Assembly: GCA_018066285.1 (NCBI GenBank)
Contig: JAGHRS010000008.1
Coordinates: forward strand, 1-64,000
DNA length: 64,000 nucleotides
Source: Candidatus Treponema caballi
Lineage (GTDB): Bacteria; Spirochaetota; Spirochaetia; Treponematales; Treponemataceae
Reading direction: 5' to 3'
The number at the start of each line of letters is the position of its first letter. Positions within the stretch are counted from its first letter, which is position 1. The translations under genes were made by a program, and so were the position numbers. Positions 7,867 through 16,054 of the stretch are shown here, piece by piece. The notes below the pieces were generated by a model that did no database searches, had not been told where the DNA came from, and worked only from the letters and a program-made list of their open reading frames with translations.

Positions 7867-8778
7867 TTAATAGTCCTCCTTAACCCTGAAGACTTTGTTA
7901 AAGAGAAGTGCAATAGCCGTAATCAGGATGAACATACCGGCCGCTACTGTTGAGCCGTAGCTCATGTTGAACTGCTGGAAGGAAAGCTTGTACATGTAGG
8001 TTGCCATAAGTTCTGTGCTTCCTGCAGGGCCTCCCTGGGTCATGGTCCAGATCAGGTCGAAATACTTGAGTGAGCCGATGAGCGACATGGTGCATGATGT
8101 CTTGAAAATAGGACCGAGCATAGGGATTGCGATATGACGGAGGTACTGGCCCCGCGTCGCTCCATCTATGACTGCCGCCTCATAAATGCACGGATCAATG
8201 TTTCCGTAGCCGGCGATAAAGTAAACCATATAAAAAGGGGTGAACTGCCATGCTATGACACCGATGATGGTGAAAAGGGCATTGGGCGAGCTTCCCAGAA
8301 GGTCAATGTTTGTTTTCTTGCCCATGATGAGTGTGGCAAGAGAGGAGACGAGTCCTCCGTTCGTGGCGAGCGCATACACGAAAAGGAATGCGATGGCAAC
8401 CGAACTCATGAGGTATGGCAAAAACCATACTGTCTTGAAGATGTTGAACTTTTTTCCTCCGGCATCAAGGAATGTTGCCAGAAGCATGCCAATAGGAATC
8501 TGCAGCAGAATGGAAAAGACCATTACTACCAGATTGTGCGAAAATGATTTCCAGAACATTTCATCATGGATGAGTGTCTTCCAGTTTTCAAGACCTATGA
8601 AAACCTTGTCAGATGAAATGCCGTTCCATTTAAACCCGCTTATGATAAACGTGTCTATGACGGGATATACGATAAAGACAGCTATTAAAAGCAGTGCAGG
8701 CGTCAGAAACACTACTGCCGCTTTGGATATACTCCTGGCCCGCGCTTCGGCAAGACCGATGTTTTTATTCTTTTCCAT
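7867..8778 (-). CDS. ABC sugar transporter permease, CUT1 family, first subunit
   Basis: A 303-residue MalF-like permease. The EAA loop is YEAAVIDGATRGQYLRHI, with the conserved glycine. The N-terminus has a short charged cytoplasmic stretch before the first membrane segment (AAVVFLTPALLLIAVFIVYP). The start at 8778 follows an AGAGGAACT ribosome site; the open frame runs 12 codons further without one. It lies between the solute-binding protein gene (113-base gap with a hairpin) and the second permease (1-base gap). Together with that partner it should form the membrane channel of a xylo-oligosaccharide importer. Confidence 0.92.
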   Translation of the reverse strand: MEKNKNIGLAEARARSISKAAVVFLTPALLLIAVFIVYPVIDTFIISGFKWNGISSDKVFIGLENWKTLIHDEMFWKSFSHNLVVMVFSILLQIPIGMLLATFLDAGGKKFNIFKTVWFLPYLMSSVAIAFLFVYALATNGGLVSSLATLIMGKKTNIDLLGSSPNALFTIIGVIAWQFTPFYMVYFIAGYGNIDPCIYEAAVIDGATRGQYLRHIAIPMLGPIFKTSCTMSLIGSLKYFDLIWTMTQGGPAGSTELMATYMYKLSFQQFNMSYGSTVAAGMFILITAIALLFNKVFRVKEDY

Positions 8779-8824
8779 ATAGTTCCTCTTGTTATGTAAT
8801 GTTTTTTGTTTCACTTATGGAATA

Positions 8825-8852
8825 GCCCGCAGAAAACACGTTTCCTGCGGGC
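8825..8852 (-). promoter_or_regulatory. Intercistronic hairpin after the solute-binding protein gene
   Basis: GCCCGCAG (8825-8832) and CTGCGGGC (8845-8852) form a perfect 8-base GC-rich stem in the gap between the binding-protein and permease genes. No T-tract follows on the minus strand, so it is more likely a processing or stabilising element, or a leaky terminator, keeping binding-protein mRNA above permease mRNA. Confidence 0.55.
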
Positions 8853-8891
8853 AGTGATAATCTGACCGGAACCGAATCAGATCAGTCTGTA

Positions 8892-10298
8892 CTATTCAGC
8901 AAGAGCCTTCTTCATTGCTGCGTCCTGTGCTTCTCCGATTTCTTTTGGAGTCTTTACAAGACCGAAGAGCTCTGTCATGCAGTTCTTGTGAACTTCTGTA
9001 ACAGATGCAGGCAGGTACTGGTCGTACCAGAGCTGGACGTTTGATGCGTCAAAGAAGATGTCGATGACTGTCTTGTTGTTAGGATCATCGATGTTGGTGT
9101 TGAATCCCTTGATTGAAGGAACGGTACCTGTGTCCATCTTTGTCTTGTTGTAGATGTCATCATTGAAGTACTGTGTTGCGAGTACATAGCATGCGTCGAG
9201 CATAGCCTGGTTGACTGAACCGTCTTTGTTGAAGCAGTTGAATGAGAAGCCAGTACCGATTGCAGTACCGATTTCTACGTCCTGTGGAACGCCAGCTGCC
9301 TTGGCTGCAGTATCTTCAGGGAAGCGGAATACGCTGATGTTTTCGTTGTACCACTCTTCGCTGTCAGCCTTGATGCCTGAAACCTGCCATGAGCCGTGGA
9401 GCATCATAGCTGCAGAGCCATCATAGAGGAGGGCGCGGTCCTGGTTGTCATCAGCTGAAAGTGAGTTGACGCCATCAGGGAAGTATCCCTTTCTTACCCA
9501 TTCCTGGATCTTCTCACCTGCGTAGATGAATGCAGGGCTGGTGAATGTTCCGCCGTTTTTCTGTGTGTAGGCTGCATCGAATTCAGCATTTCCTGAATGG
9601 CGGGCAACAAGGTACATGTAGTACATGGAACCTGTCCACTTTGATGCGTTTGCAAGAGAGAATGGAGTAATGCCGTTTGCCTTGAGTGTCTCACATGCAG
9701 CTTCGAGCTCATCAATGGTTTCAGGAACCTTGATGCCGAGGTTTGCAAAAATTGTCTTATTATAGAAAACGTCACATCCTGAAAGTCCGCCGAAAGGAAT
9801 GGCGAGCATCTTTCCGTCGTATGTTGACTGACCTACAGCTGCATCAATGAATGCAGGATGGTCGTACTTTGCATACATCTCTGTGATGTCGTTTACGAAA
9901 CCAGACTTGTAGTATTCAGCCATAGGACCGCCACCCCAGTGGATGTACATGTTAGGTGCCTGTCCTGAGCTCATTGCAACTACGAGCTGCTGCTTGTAGT
10001 TATCGTTCAGTTGGTGAACCTGCTTGACCGTGATGTTCGGGTAGTCAGCCATAAATCTCTGTACGGCTGCCTCATCAGCTGCCTTTCCCGGGTTTTCAGT
10101 TGAAATATCCCACAGGATGATTGTCATTGGCTCTGTTGTCAGAACCGGGACGTTTTTGCCATCAGTCTGCTTTTTAGCAGGTGCCTGAGCCGTTGTTGCC
10201 TCTGCAGCTTTACTGTCAGAAGATTTTCCGGTACAGCCGGTAATCATTGTAACAGCTAAAACAGCTGCAATGAGAAGTACCAATACCTTCGTTTTCAT
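8892..10298 (-). CDS. Extracellular solute-binding lipoprotein, family 1 (sugar ABC importer)
   Basis: A 468-residue substrate-binding protein. It starts with a lipoprotein signal (MKTKVLVLLIAAVLAVTMIT followed by GC), giving a lipidated cysteine at about residue 22. A low-complexity Ala/Lys/Thr linker follows, and then a family 1 sugar-binding fold with IILWDISTE and the usual MYIHWGGGP, FAYFKSG-like and LLYDGSAAMMLHGSW segments. The last of these is the hallmark stretch of CUT1 binding proteins. A GGGGGAAC ribosome site precedes the ATG. It is the first gene of the operon and the divergent AraC gene lies 317 bases away. Xylo-oligosaccharide specificity is inferred from the GH120 gene. Confidence 0.9.
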   Translation of the reverse strand: MKTKVLVLLIAAVLAVTMITGCTGKSSDSKAAEATTAQAPAKKQTDGKNVPVLTTEPMTIILWDISTENPGKAADEAAVQRFMADYPNITVKQVHQLNDNYKQQLVVAMSSGQAPNMYIHWGGGPMAEYYKSGFVNDITEMYAKYDHPAFIDAAVGQSTYDGKMLAIPFGGLSGCDVFYNKTIFANLGIKVPETIDELEAACETLKANGITPFSLANASKWTGSMYYMYLVARHSGNAEFDAAYTQKNGGTFTSPAFIYAGEKIQEWVRKGYFPDGVNSLSADDNQDRALLYDGSAAMMLHGSWQVSGIKADSEEWYNENISVFRFPEDTAAKAAGVPQDVEIGTAIGTGFSFNCFNKDGSVNQAMLDACYVLATQYFNDDIYNKTKMDTGTVPSIKGFNTNIDDPNNKTVIDIFFDASNVQLWYDQYLPASVTEVHKNCMTELFGLVKTPKEIGEAQDAAMKKALAE

Positions 10299-10615
10299 TG
10301 TTGTTCCCCCATTTGCTGGTTTTGAATTGTTTTGAATCAGTTAACTGTTCCTTGCTACTTATTACTCTAGATGCGTTTTTTCAATCCTGCTTTCAAAAAG
10401 TTGCTTTTTTAGCATACAAAAATTGCTATTTGTTGTGGCGTTTTTTCTTATTTTGGAGATATTTTACGTAATAATTTATTGTTTTAAGGAGAAAATACCA
10501 TTTTTTGATGAAATTACTACTGATAGTAAAGCAATTTTTAACTTGTGCAAGCAGAATAATATTGCTATGATTTTTGTAGTAAAGGTATCAGGATATCGGA
10601 AAGGGTGACAGAAGT
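10299..10615. promoter_or_regulatory. Divergent control region between xylan operon and AraC gene
   Basis: AT-rich 317-base intergenic region. Near the binding-protein start are two direct repeats of TTTTGAAT exactly 10 bases apart (10320-10327 and 10330-10337), followed at once by a perfect palindrome CAGTTAACTG (10338-10347). These would lie in the mRNA leader or promoter of the operon and are candidate sites for the AraC protein. I see no coding region. Confidence 0.45.
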
Positions 10616-11593
10616 ATGAATAATCAGTATGCGGAATTCGAAGAAAGCATCCGGCACAAGATCAACAGCAGCCTGCGTGTGTTCATAAACCGCCTGCATG
10701 CAAATTTCCCGCCCCACTGGCACACGGATATTGAGATTATCTGGCCCAAAGAGGCTCCATATAAGGTAGTTTGCGGTAATCAGAGCTATTACGTTGATAT
10801 CGGGGATATTATCCTTATTTGTCCTGCCATCATTCATGAGATTTTTTCCCCTTCGCCCGGAGCCAGGGTGTATATTCAGGTTGATTTTTCAAAAGTTTCA
10901 GTGCTGAAGGAGTTGAACAGTGCCTTCCGCATGATGTCGCCGGCCCTGCACATAAGGAAAAGTGTGTGTCCGCCTGATGTGTATGAACAGCTCTGTGACT
11001 ATATCAACAGGATAATGAAACTGTACTTTGGTGACATTCCGTCCCTTCATGCTGTGGATGGAAAAGGGGATCAGGAAGAAAGCATCATAGCTTTTACGGA
11101 ACTTGAGCCCTATGACAAGCTGGAAATCTATTCGCTCCTCATGCAGTTCATTGCCTTCTGCGGAAAGAACATGCATCTATTCCAGAATGCAGGCGCTGGG
11201 TCTGCTTTGTCGGTGCCCCAGAACAACGTGCTGTTGAACAATGTGTGCACCTATATTTCAGAACACTTTACGGAAGACCTTTCCCTTGAGGGAATTGCAG
11301 CGTATGCCGGTTTCAGCAAGTATCACTTTGAGCGTATTTTCAGCGAGTACACCGGCGTAACGTTCTATCAGTACCTGCAGCAGATGCGGATTAACTACGC
11401 GCAGACGCTGCTGTCCAATTCAGCGCTTTCCATCACCGACATTTCCTATCAGGCAGGTTTTGCAAGCTCAACGGCATTCACCCGTGCCTTCAAGAAAGGA
11501 ACAGGATATCCTCCGTCAGAATTCAGAATGCTGAACGAGGACCAGCACCCGATTGCGGTGTATCATCAGGACGCTGACGGAAAGAAGGAATAA
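10616..11593 (+). CDS. AraC family transcriptional regulator
   Basis: A 325-residue regulator. The N-terminal part (residues 25-110) looks like the sugar-sensing cupin of AraC proteins (FPPHWHTDIEIIW). The C-terminal 100 residues carry the two helix-turn-helix motifs: LSLEGIAAYAGFSKYHFERI and ITDISYQAGFASSTAFTRAF with KKGTGYPPSEFR. It is divergent from the xylo-oligosaccharide operon and most likely controls it, probably as an activator. The start at 10616 has only a weak GGTGA ribosome site. The end lies two bases from the convergent asparaginase gene. Confidence 0.9.
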   Translation: MNNQYAEFEESIRHKINSSLRVFINRLHANFPPHWHTDIEIIWPKEAPYKVVCGNQSYYVDIGDIILICPAIIHEIFSPSPGARVYIQVDFSKVSVLKELNSAFRMMSPALHIRKSVCPPDVYEQLCDYINRIMKLYFGDIPSLHAVDGKGDQEESIIAFTELEPYDKLEIYSLLMQFIAFCGKNMHLFQNAGAGSALSVPQNNVLLNNVCTYISEHFTEDLSLEGIAAYAGFSKYHFERIFSEYTGVTFYQYLQQMRINYAQTLLSNSALSITDISYQAGFASSTAFTRAFKKGTGYPPSEFRMLNEDQHPIAVYHQDADGKKE

Positions 11594-11595
11594 GT

Positions 11596-12597
11596 CTACA
11601 GTTCGCCTCTGAGGTTTGTTTCCATCAGTTTGCAGATAGCTCCGGTATCATATCCCTTACTGAAAAGGTAATACATTTTCGCAATAGCAGCTTCTGTCGT
11701 CATATCCTTTCCGCTTACGGCTCCTGCGGCTTTCAGCGAATTACTCGTTTCGTAGGCTCCGAGAAGTACCGTTCCCTGCGGGCACTGTGTACAGACAGTT
11801 ACGACGGTACCGTTGTTGAAAGCTTTTTCGATGATAGGAAGGAGGGACTTTGCGTGACTCGGAATGTTTCCAGCTCCAAAGGTTTCCAGAACAACTCCTT
11901 TCAGGCTTTCTGTCATAATGTTGCTGAATAAATCAAACTGGATGCCCGGAAAGACTTTTATGACGCCGATGGGGATGTTGTCGAGCTTCTGAAAAGAAAA
12001 CTCACCTTCTGGTTTTGGTAGAAGGATCGCCTCATTGTAATTGATTGTAATTCCCGCTTCTGCAAGAGGTGGAGCATTCGGTGACTTGAAGGCCATGAAC
12101 CCATCTGCAGAATATTTGATTGCCCTGTTTCCACGGAGTAGCTCGCCACGGAAATAAATGCATACTTCATTTACTTTTCCCGAGGATGCAATCATCATTG
12201 CTGCTATGATATTGTCCTTACCGTCGCTTCTGATTTCGCAGATTGGAATCTGGGAACCTGTAATGACGACAGGTTTTCCAAGATTCTCAAACATAAACGA
12301 TAAAGCTGATGCCGTATAAGCCATCGTGTCTGTTCCGTGAAGAATGACGAAACCATCATACCTTTCATAATTCTGGTCAACAATCTCACCGATCTTATTC
12401 CAATCTTCAACAGTCATGTTGGAAGAATCAAGCAGAGGATTCATATCAATGATGTTCCAGCCGCAGATACCAAAGTCGCTTAATTCGGGCATCTTGTTAA
12501 GGTTTTCACGGAACTTTTCAGGATTCGGGATATATCCGCGATCCGATTTAGTCATTCCGATTGTGCCGCCTGTATTGATGATTAAAATGCTGCTCAT
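11596..12597 (-). CDS. ansA: L-asparaginase, type I (cytoplasmic)
   Basis: A 333-residue asparaginase, which hydrolyses asparagine to aspartate and ammonia. The two threonine motifs are present: INTGGTIGMT at the N-terminus (nucleophile T12) and VILHGTDTMAYTASALSFMF near residue 90, with VVITGSQIP following. There is no signal peptide, so it belongs with the cytoplasmic, housekeeping type I enzymes. The C-terminal domain has the expected GAGNIPSHAKSLL and VTVCTQCPQGTV segments. It is convergent with the AraC gene and seems to be a single-gene unit. Confidence 0.92.
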   Translation of the reverse strand: MSSILIINTGGTIGMTKSDRGYIPNPEKFRENLNKMPELSDFGICGWNIIDMNPLLDSSNMTVEDWNKIGEIVDQNYERYDGFVILHGTDTMAYTASALSFMFENLGKPVVITGSQIPICEIRSDGKDNIIAAMMIASSGKVNEVCIYFRGELLRGNRAIKYSADGFMAFKSPNAPPLAEAGITINYNEAILLPKPEGEFSFQKLDNIPIGVIKVFPGIQFDLFSNIMTESLKGVVLETFGAGNIPSHAKSLLPIIEKAFNNGTVVTVCTQCPQGTVLLGAYETSNSLKAAGAVSGKDMTTEAAIAKMYYLFSKGYDTGAICKLMETNLRGEL

Positions 12598-12658
12598 AGT
12601 TATTGAGACTTATAGTATCACTCTTCAATGAAAAACTCAAAAAAAAGAGGGGATGAGT

Positions 12659-13711
12659 TTATTTTCCGACGCCTGCCACCTCAGCCATGCCGCGTACCTC
12701 ATCCTTCCAGCATTTGACGAACCACTCAGGCGCGGTGGGGCGGGCGTAGCGTCCCTGGGCGAGCACCCACTCAAGCACTTTCTGTGACTGCGCGGATGTG
12801 AACGTAATGGTCGTTGTGAGCGCCTCGTCATCGTCGGTGATTACCTGGTCGTCAGCCCAGATGCAGTCTTTCACGTACTGGCGGCCCGACCCCTTAAACT
12901 CAATGGCGTATCTGTCCGGGTGCGATTCCATGAAGGCGCCGAACTTACCGCCTGAACAGCGGGATGTGAAGTCGAAGTTTTCAGGCAGCTTGAAAGTCGT
13001 GCCCGTTCTTGTAAGATTCTTTATCCTGTTCATGCAGAAAAGGCGTTCAGCACCTTCAGGGGCCGCTTTGTTTCCTTTGTTTGATGCATTCTCATCCCAG
13101 CCGAACAGGAAGTACATGCCGTCCTCGAGCAGAATCTGGTACGGGCGCACGCGGCGGTGGGTGGTGGCTGTGTTCCAGCGGCCGTTGTAGTCAAACTCGA
13201 TGATGAAGTTGCCCCTGAGCGCGTTCATGACAACGTGCCACGTGTCGTCGTCGATGATGACTTTCGGCGTCGGTGGAATGGCGATGCGCTTCAGAAGGGC
13301 AGACTTTCCTGCTGTCTGGGTGTCGGTCACAAAGTCGATGACGTCCGCAATCTCCCTGTACATGGGCGTTCCTTCAAAGCTTGAAAGCAGCGTCTTCGCG
13401 GATGAAAGGTAGAACACCTCGTCCGTTGAAATCTGGTTAAGAGCGAACTCCCAGTTGTCATCCATGTAATAGTAGCCGTTCCTCTGGCGGTCAAACTCGA
13501 GCGGCGCCTTGAAGTTAACCTGCAGCGTGTTGATGTCGCGGTAGATCGTTGCCTCGCCGACATCCTTGTATCCCGTTGTCGAAAGGTAATGCTTCTTGAT
13601 AGCCGCGATGTTCGGGTACACGCCTGATTTGATCAGGTTATGCATTATGATGATGCGCTCAATCATCTTCTTGTTGAGCTTGCGTTCGTTTGCTGTCTTG
13701 TCTGCCGCCAT
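12659..13711 (-). CDS. WYL-domain transcriptional regulator
   Basis: A 350-residue protein. The N-terminal 80 residues hold a winged-helix DNA-binding region (IKKHYLSTTGYKDVGEATIY then RDINTL), and the middle holds a WYL domain (FIIEFDYNGRWNT, RRVRPYQILLEDGMYFLFGW). The C-terminal WCX-type extension ends VLEWVLAQGRYARPTAPEW. WYL domains bind ligands, often nucleic acids, and WYL regulators often control DNA-damage or phage-defence genes. Start 13711 is supported by AGGAGGTGG just upstream. A broken paralogue lies at 16.6 kb. The gene is GC-rich compared with its surroundings and stands next to an ADP-ribosylglycohydrolase on the same strand. Confidence 0.85.
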   Translation of the reverse strand: MAADKTANERKLNKKMIERIIIMHNLIKSGVYPNIAAIKKHYLSTTGYKDVGEATIYRDINTLQVNFKAPLEFDRQRNGYYYMDDNWEFALNQISTDEVFYLSSAKTLLSSFEGTPMYREIADVIDFVTDTQTAGKSALLKRIAIPPTPKVIIDDDTWHVVMNALRGNFIIEFDYNGRWNTATTHRRVRPYQILLEDGMYFLFGWDENASNKGNKAAPEGAERLFCMNRIKNLTRTGTTFKLPENFDFTSRCSGGKFGAFMESHPDRYAIEFKGSGRQYVKDCIWADDQVITDDDEALTTTITFTSAQSQKVLEWVLAQGRYARPTAPEWFVKCWKDEVRGMAEVAGVGK

Positions 13712-13757
13712 GGGCCACCTCCTGCGCATCTAGATGAGTGTTGCTCATCTCTCTTTC

Positions 13758-14561
13758 TTACACCCCGCATTTCGCATTCTCGAAATTGGTCATCACTTCG
13801 TGCATGACAGGCGGGGTGCGTTTCATGAGCTCGTCCATCAGTTCCCCTGGAATGCCGTACATCGCTTCTGCCATGGCGGCGGCGATATCCGTGAGCGTGT
13901 CACAGTCACCGCCCAGGGACACGGCATTCCGCACTACATCTTCGAAGTCAGTTCCCTCAAAAAAGGCCGTCATCGCTTCCGGAACCGTTTTCTGGCACGA
14001 TTCCTGATGGAAGTAGGAAGGGCGGATCTCGTCACAGGTGCGTGACAGATCATAGCCGAACTTTTTTTCAACGTATGCCTTTATCTCGTCCTTTGTCTTG
14101 CCGTGACGTGCCAGCCAGATGACGGCAGCCACAGACTCGGCACCTTTCACGCCCTCAGGATGATTGTGCGTAACTTCGGCCGTCCATCGGGCGACTTCGC
14201 GCGTCCTCTCCAAGGTGTCAAGAAACCATCCCGCTGCTGCAACGCGCATCGCTGAACCGTTCCCGTAACTGCCGTACGGCTTCCGGTCGCGGCCACCAAG
14301 CCAGAAATAAAACTTCTGGCCGTATCCTGCCCACGGGAATCTGTTTCCCCAGTCGTGCATCGCATCAATAATGGCGTTTTTCATATCCTCTTCGCCTGCA
14401 TCAAGTCCGGCATTCAGGATGCCTTCGCAGACGGCGATGGTCATCACGGTGTCATCCGTCAATTCAGAGGCTTTACAAAAAAGAGGAAACACCTTGCTCT
14501 TGTTTCCCTTGTCAAACTCATACGGGGAACCGATTATATCCCCAAGCATTGCTCCGTACAT
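13758..14561 (-). CDS. ADP-ribosylglycohydrolase family protein
   Basis: A 267-residue protein of the DraG/ARH family, which removes ADP-ribose from proteins or nucleic acids with two metal ions. Metal-binding motifs are present at both ends: ELTDDTVMTIAVCEGIL near residue 35 and SLGGDCDTLTDIAAAMAEAM near residue 230. A GGAGGTGA ribosome site precedes the ATG and a TATAAT box lies about 20 bases upstream. It lies between a WYL regulator and a DEDDh exonuclease on the same strand. No ADP-ribosyltransferase partner is visible, so the substrate is unknown. Confidence 0.9.
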   Translation of the reverse strand: MYGAMLGDIIGSPYEFDKGNKSKVFPLFCKASELTDDTVMTIAVCEGILNAGLDAGEEDMKNAIIDAMHDWGNRFPWAGYGQKFYFWLGGRDRKPYGSYGNGSAMRVAAAGWFLDTLERTREVARWTAEVTHNHPEGVKGAESVAAVIWLARHGKTKDEIKAYVEKKFGYDLSRTCDEIRPSYFHQESCQKTVPEAMTAFFEGTDFEDVVRNAVSLGGDCDTLTDIAAAMAEAMYGIPGELMDELMKRTPPVMHEVMTNFENAKCGV

Positions 14562-14579
14562 ACATCACCTCCACTTTTA

Positions 14580-15161
14580 TTATAGGGATTTAATGCTGAG
14601 CCTGCACACCTTAAGCAGCTCTTCTACCGATTTCACGCCATGCTTTTCCGTTGCGAGCCTGATGATTTCTCCGCAGGTGCGAGAATCTTCGAGTGCATCG
14701 TGAGCAAGATAGTCTATGCCGAAGTGTTCTCCCAGCGTGGTGAGCCTGTGGTTATCGAACTCGGGCCAGGTGCGCTGGGCAACTCTGAGTGAGTCGAAGT
14801 ACTCCAGTTCCGGCATGTCCATCCCGAAGTAGCGGCAACAGTCGCGGATAACGTTCATATCAAATGTGTCACCGTTATGTGCGACAAGCGGAATGTCCGG
14901 CGTCTTGTTGATGAACGGCATGACAATCGTATCCCAGACTTCAGGAAAGTAAGGCTTGTCGCGTACATCGTTGTATGAGATGTGATGAATCTCTGCCGTG
15001 AATCTTGAGTTGAAATACATCTTGGCAGGATGAATCAGTGAGCTGCACGCATCCGTCTCCTTTCCGTCAATGAATCGGACAAGGCCGACAGAGCAGGCGC
15101 TGTTCCTGTAGTCGTTCGCAGTTTCAAAATCAATGGCAATGTAATCAAGTTTGTTGTTCAT
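14580..15161 (-). CDS. DEDDh 3'-5' exonuclease (DnaQ-like)
   Basis: A 193-residue exonuclease domain protein. The four acidic residues and the histidine can be placed: D10 and E12 (IAIDFETAN), D in LVAHNGDTFDMNVI, then H and D in YLAHDALEDSRTCGEI. Proteins of this size resemble the epsilon-subunit exonuclease domain or stand-alone DnaQ-like nucleases used in repair and RNA turnover. There is no ribosome site. A TATATT box lies six bases before the ATG (plus-strand 15168-15173), but I see no matching -35. The gene ends 19 bases before the ADP-ribosylglycohydrolase start and may be cotranscribed with it. Confidence 0.88.
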   Translation of the reverse strand: MNNKLDYIAIDFETANDYRNSACSVGLVRFIDGKETDACSSLIHPAKMYFNSRFTAEIHHISYNDVRDKPYFPEVWDTIVMPFINKTPDIPLVAHNGDTFDMNVIRDCCRYFGMDMPELEYFDSLRVAQRTWPEFDNHRLTTLGEHFGIDYLAHDALEDSRTCGEIIRLATEKHGVKSVEELLKVCRLSIKSL

Positions 15162-15258
15162 GTCTCTAATATAGTGGAGCGGGCTATCATTCGGTGATGG
15201 GGGAAATTAAAATTAAATGAAAATGTTTATTAGTTTTTCAGATAGGTGTTTAAAACAA

Positions 15259-15287
15259 AAATGTCACCCAAAAATTGGGTGACATTT
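15259..15287 (-). terminator. Rho-independent terminator of the HigBA-like operon
   Basis: AAATGTCACCC (15259-15269) and GGGTGACATTT (15277-15287) form a perfect 11-base stem with a 7-base loop. On the minus strand the stem is followed by TTTTGTTTT. It lies 35 bases after the antitoxin gene stop. A partial repeat GTGACATT follows at 15291-15298. Confidence 0.75.
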
Positions 15288-15321
15288 CAGGTGACATTAA
15301 AAAACTGGGGGTAGCACTGTT

Positions 15322-15594
15322 TTACGGATGGCATTTTTCCAGTTTAATTTGATATCCGAGACAGCGTAATACAGATGTAAATGTTGTGAGAGTTACTTTT
15401 TCTGCATCTTTTGATCGCAGCTTCTGAATGACGGTAGGAGAGACATTTGCCTGTTTTGCAAGTTCACGGATGGAAAGATTTTCTTCGGCCATTTTTTCAA
15501 GCATGAATTCTGAAAGAAGGAAGTCATTATATTCCTTTTCATAAAGAGGCTTCTGTTCTGGATTTTCTTCAAAAAATTTCTCAAAAGTTGTCAT
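15322..15594 (-). CDS. XRE-type antitoxin (HigA-like)
   Basis: A 90-residue protein with a helix-turn-helix of the Cro/C1 type in the C-terminal half (SIRELAKQANVSPTVIQKLR), preceded by an acidic, helical N-terminal part. This inverted layout and its place behind a RelE/HigB-like gene mark it as the antitoxin. Its ATG overlaps the last codons of the toxin gene by four bases (15591-15594), so the two are translationally coupled. It should bind the toxin and repress the shared promoter, which contains an ACACT/AGTGT inverted repeat. Confidence 0.85.
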   Translation of the reverse strand: MTTFEKFFEENPEQKPLYEKEYNDFLLSEFMLEKMAEENLSIRELAKQANVSPTVIQKLRSKDAEKVTLTTFTSVLRCLGYQIKLEKCHP

Positions 15595-15977
15595 TTCGTT
15601 TCCTCCGTATCAGGATTCCTTGCAAGATAATCTGCCATTTTCTTTAATGCCAGATCTTTCTCACTTTTTGGCAGTTTTTTACTTTGTTTCCGAAAAGCAT
15701 TTGTAACTATGATTTTCTTCCCTTTCTTGAAAAAACAAAGATATCTGTCTGGCTGTGGTTTGAATGCATAAATTCCATCTGATTCATTTCGGAATTTCTG
15801 TTTATCAAGAATCTTCCCGAAATCTCCCATTCGCTGACATAGCATCAGGAATTTTCGTTTCTGAGACATATCACATTCCTGAAAGTAATCATAGGGCTGA
15901 CTTTTCCCATCGGTATCGTAATACCATTCAATCTGGAAAAAAGGACCTTTATAGATTATGCATTCATCTGCAGTCAT
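15591..15977 (-). CDS. RelE/HigB-type toxin (phage Gp49-like)
   Basis: A 128-residue protein similar to Gp49-like HigB toxins, ribosome-dependent mRNA interferases. The recognisable part is residues 60-110: GIYAFKPQPDRYLCFFKKGK, then KIIVTNAFRKQSKKLPKSEK, the basic strand-helix segment typical of the fold. Order toxin-antitoxin is the HigBA order. There is no ribosome site; the ATG lies six bases after a -10 box and the mRNA is probably leaderless. The gene is AT-rich, unlike the 12.6-15.1 kb block before it. Confidence 0.8.
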   Translation of the reverse strand: MTADECIIYKGPFFQIEWYYDTDGKSQPYDYFQECDMSQKRKFLMLCQRMGDFGKILDKQKFRNESDGIYAFKPQPDRYLCFFKKGKKIIVTNAFRKQSKKLPKSEKDLALKKMADYLARNPDTEETK

Positions 15978-15983
15978 ATTGAA

Positions 15984-16012
15984 AATGTAACACTTTTGTG
16001 GTACAGTGTCAA
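15984..16012 (-). promoter_or_regulatory. Promoter of the HigBA-like operon with inverted repeat
   Basis: On the minus strand TTGACA (plus 16012-16007) and TACATT (plus 15989-15984) are exactly 17 bases apart, and the toxin ATG starts six bases later. ACACT and AGTGT arms lie within this promoter and form a candidate antitoxin operator. Confidence 0.65.
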
Positions 16013-16054
16013 TGAATATTATTTGAGTATCAGCTGATGTAAGGGCTTCCTCGC

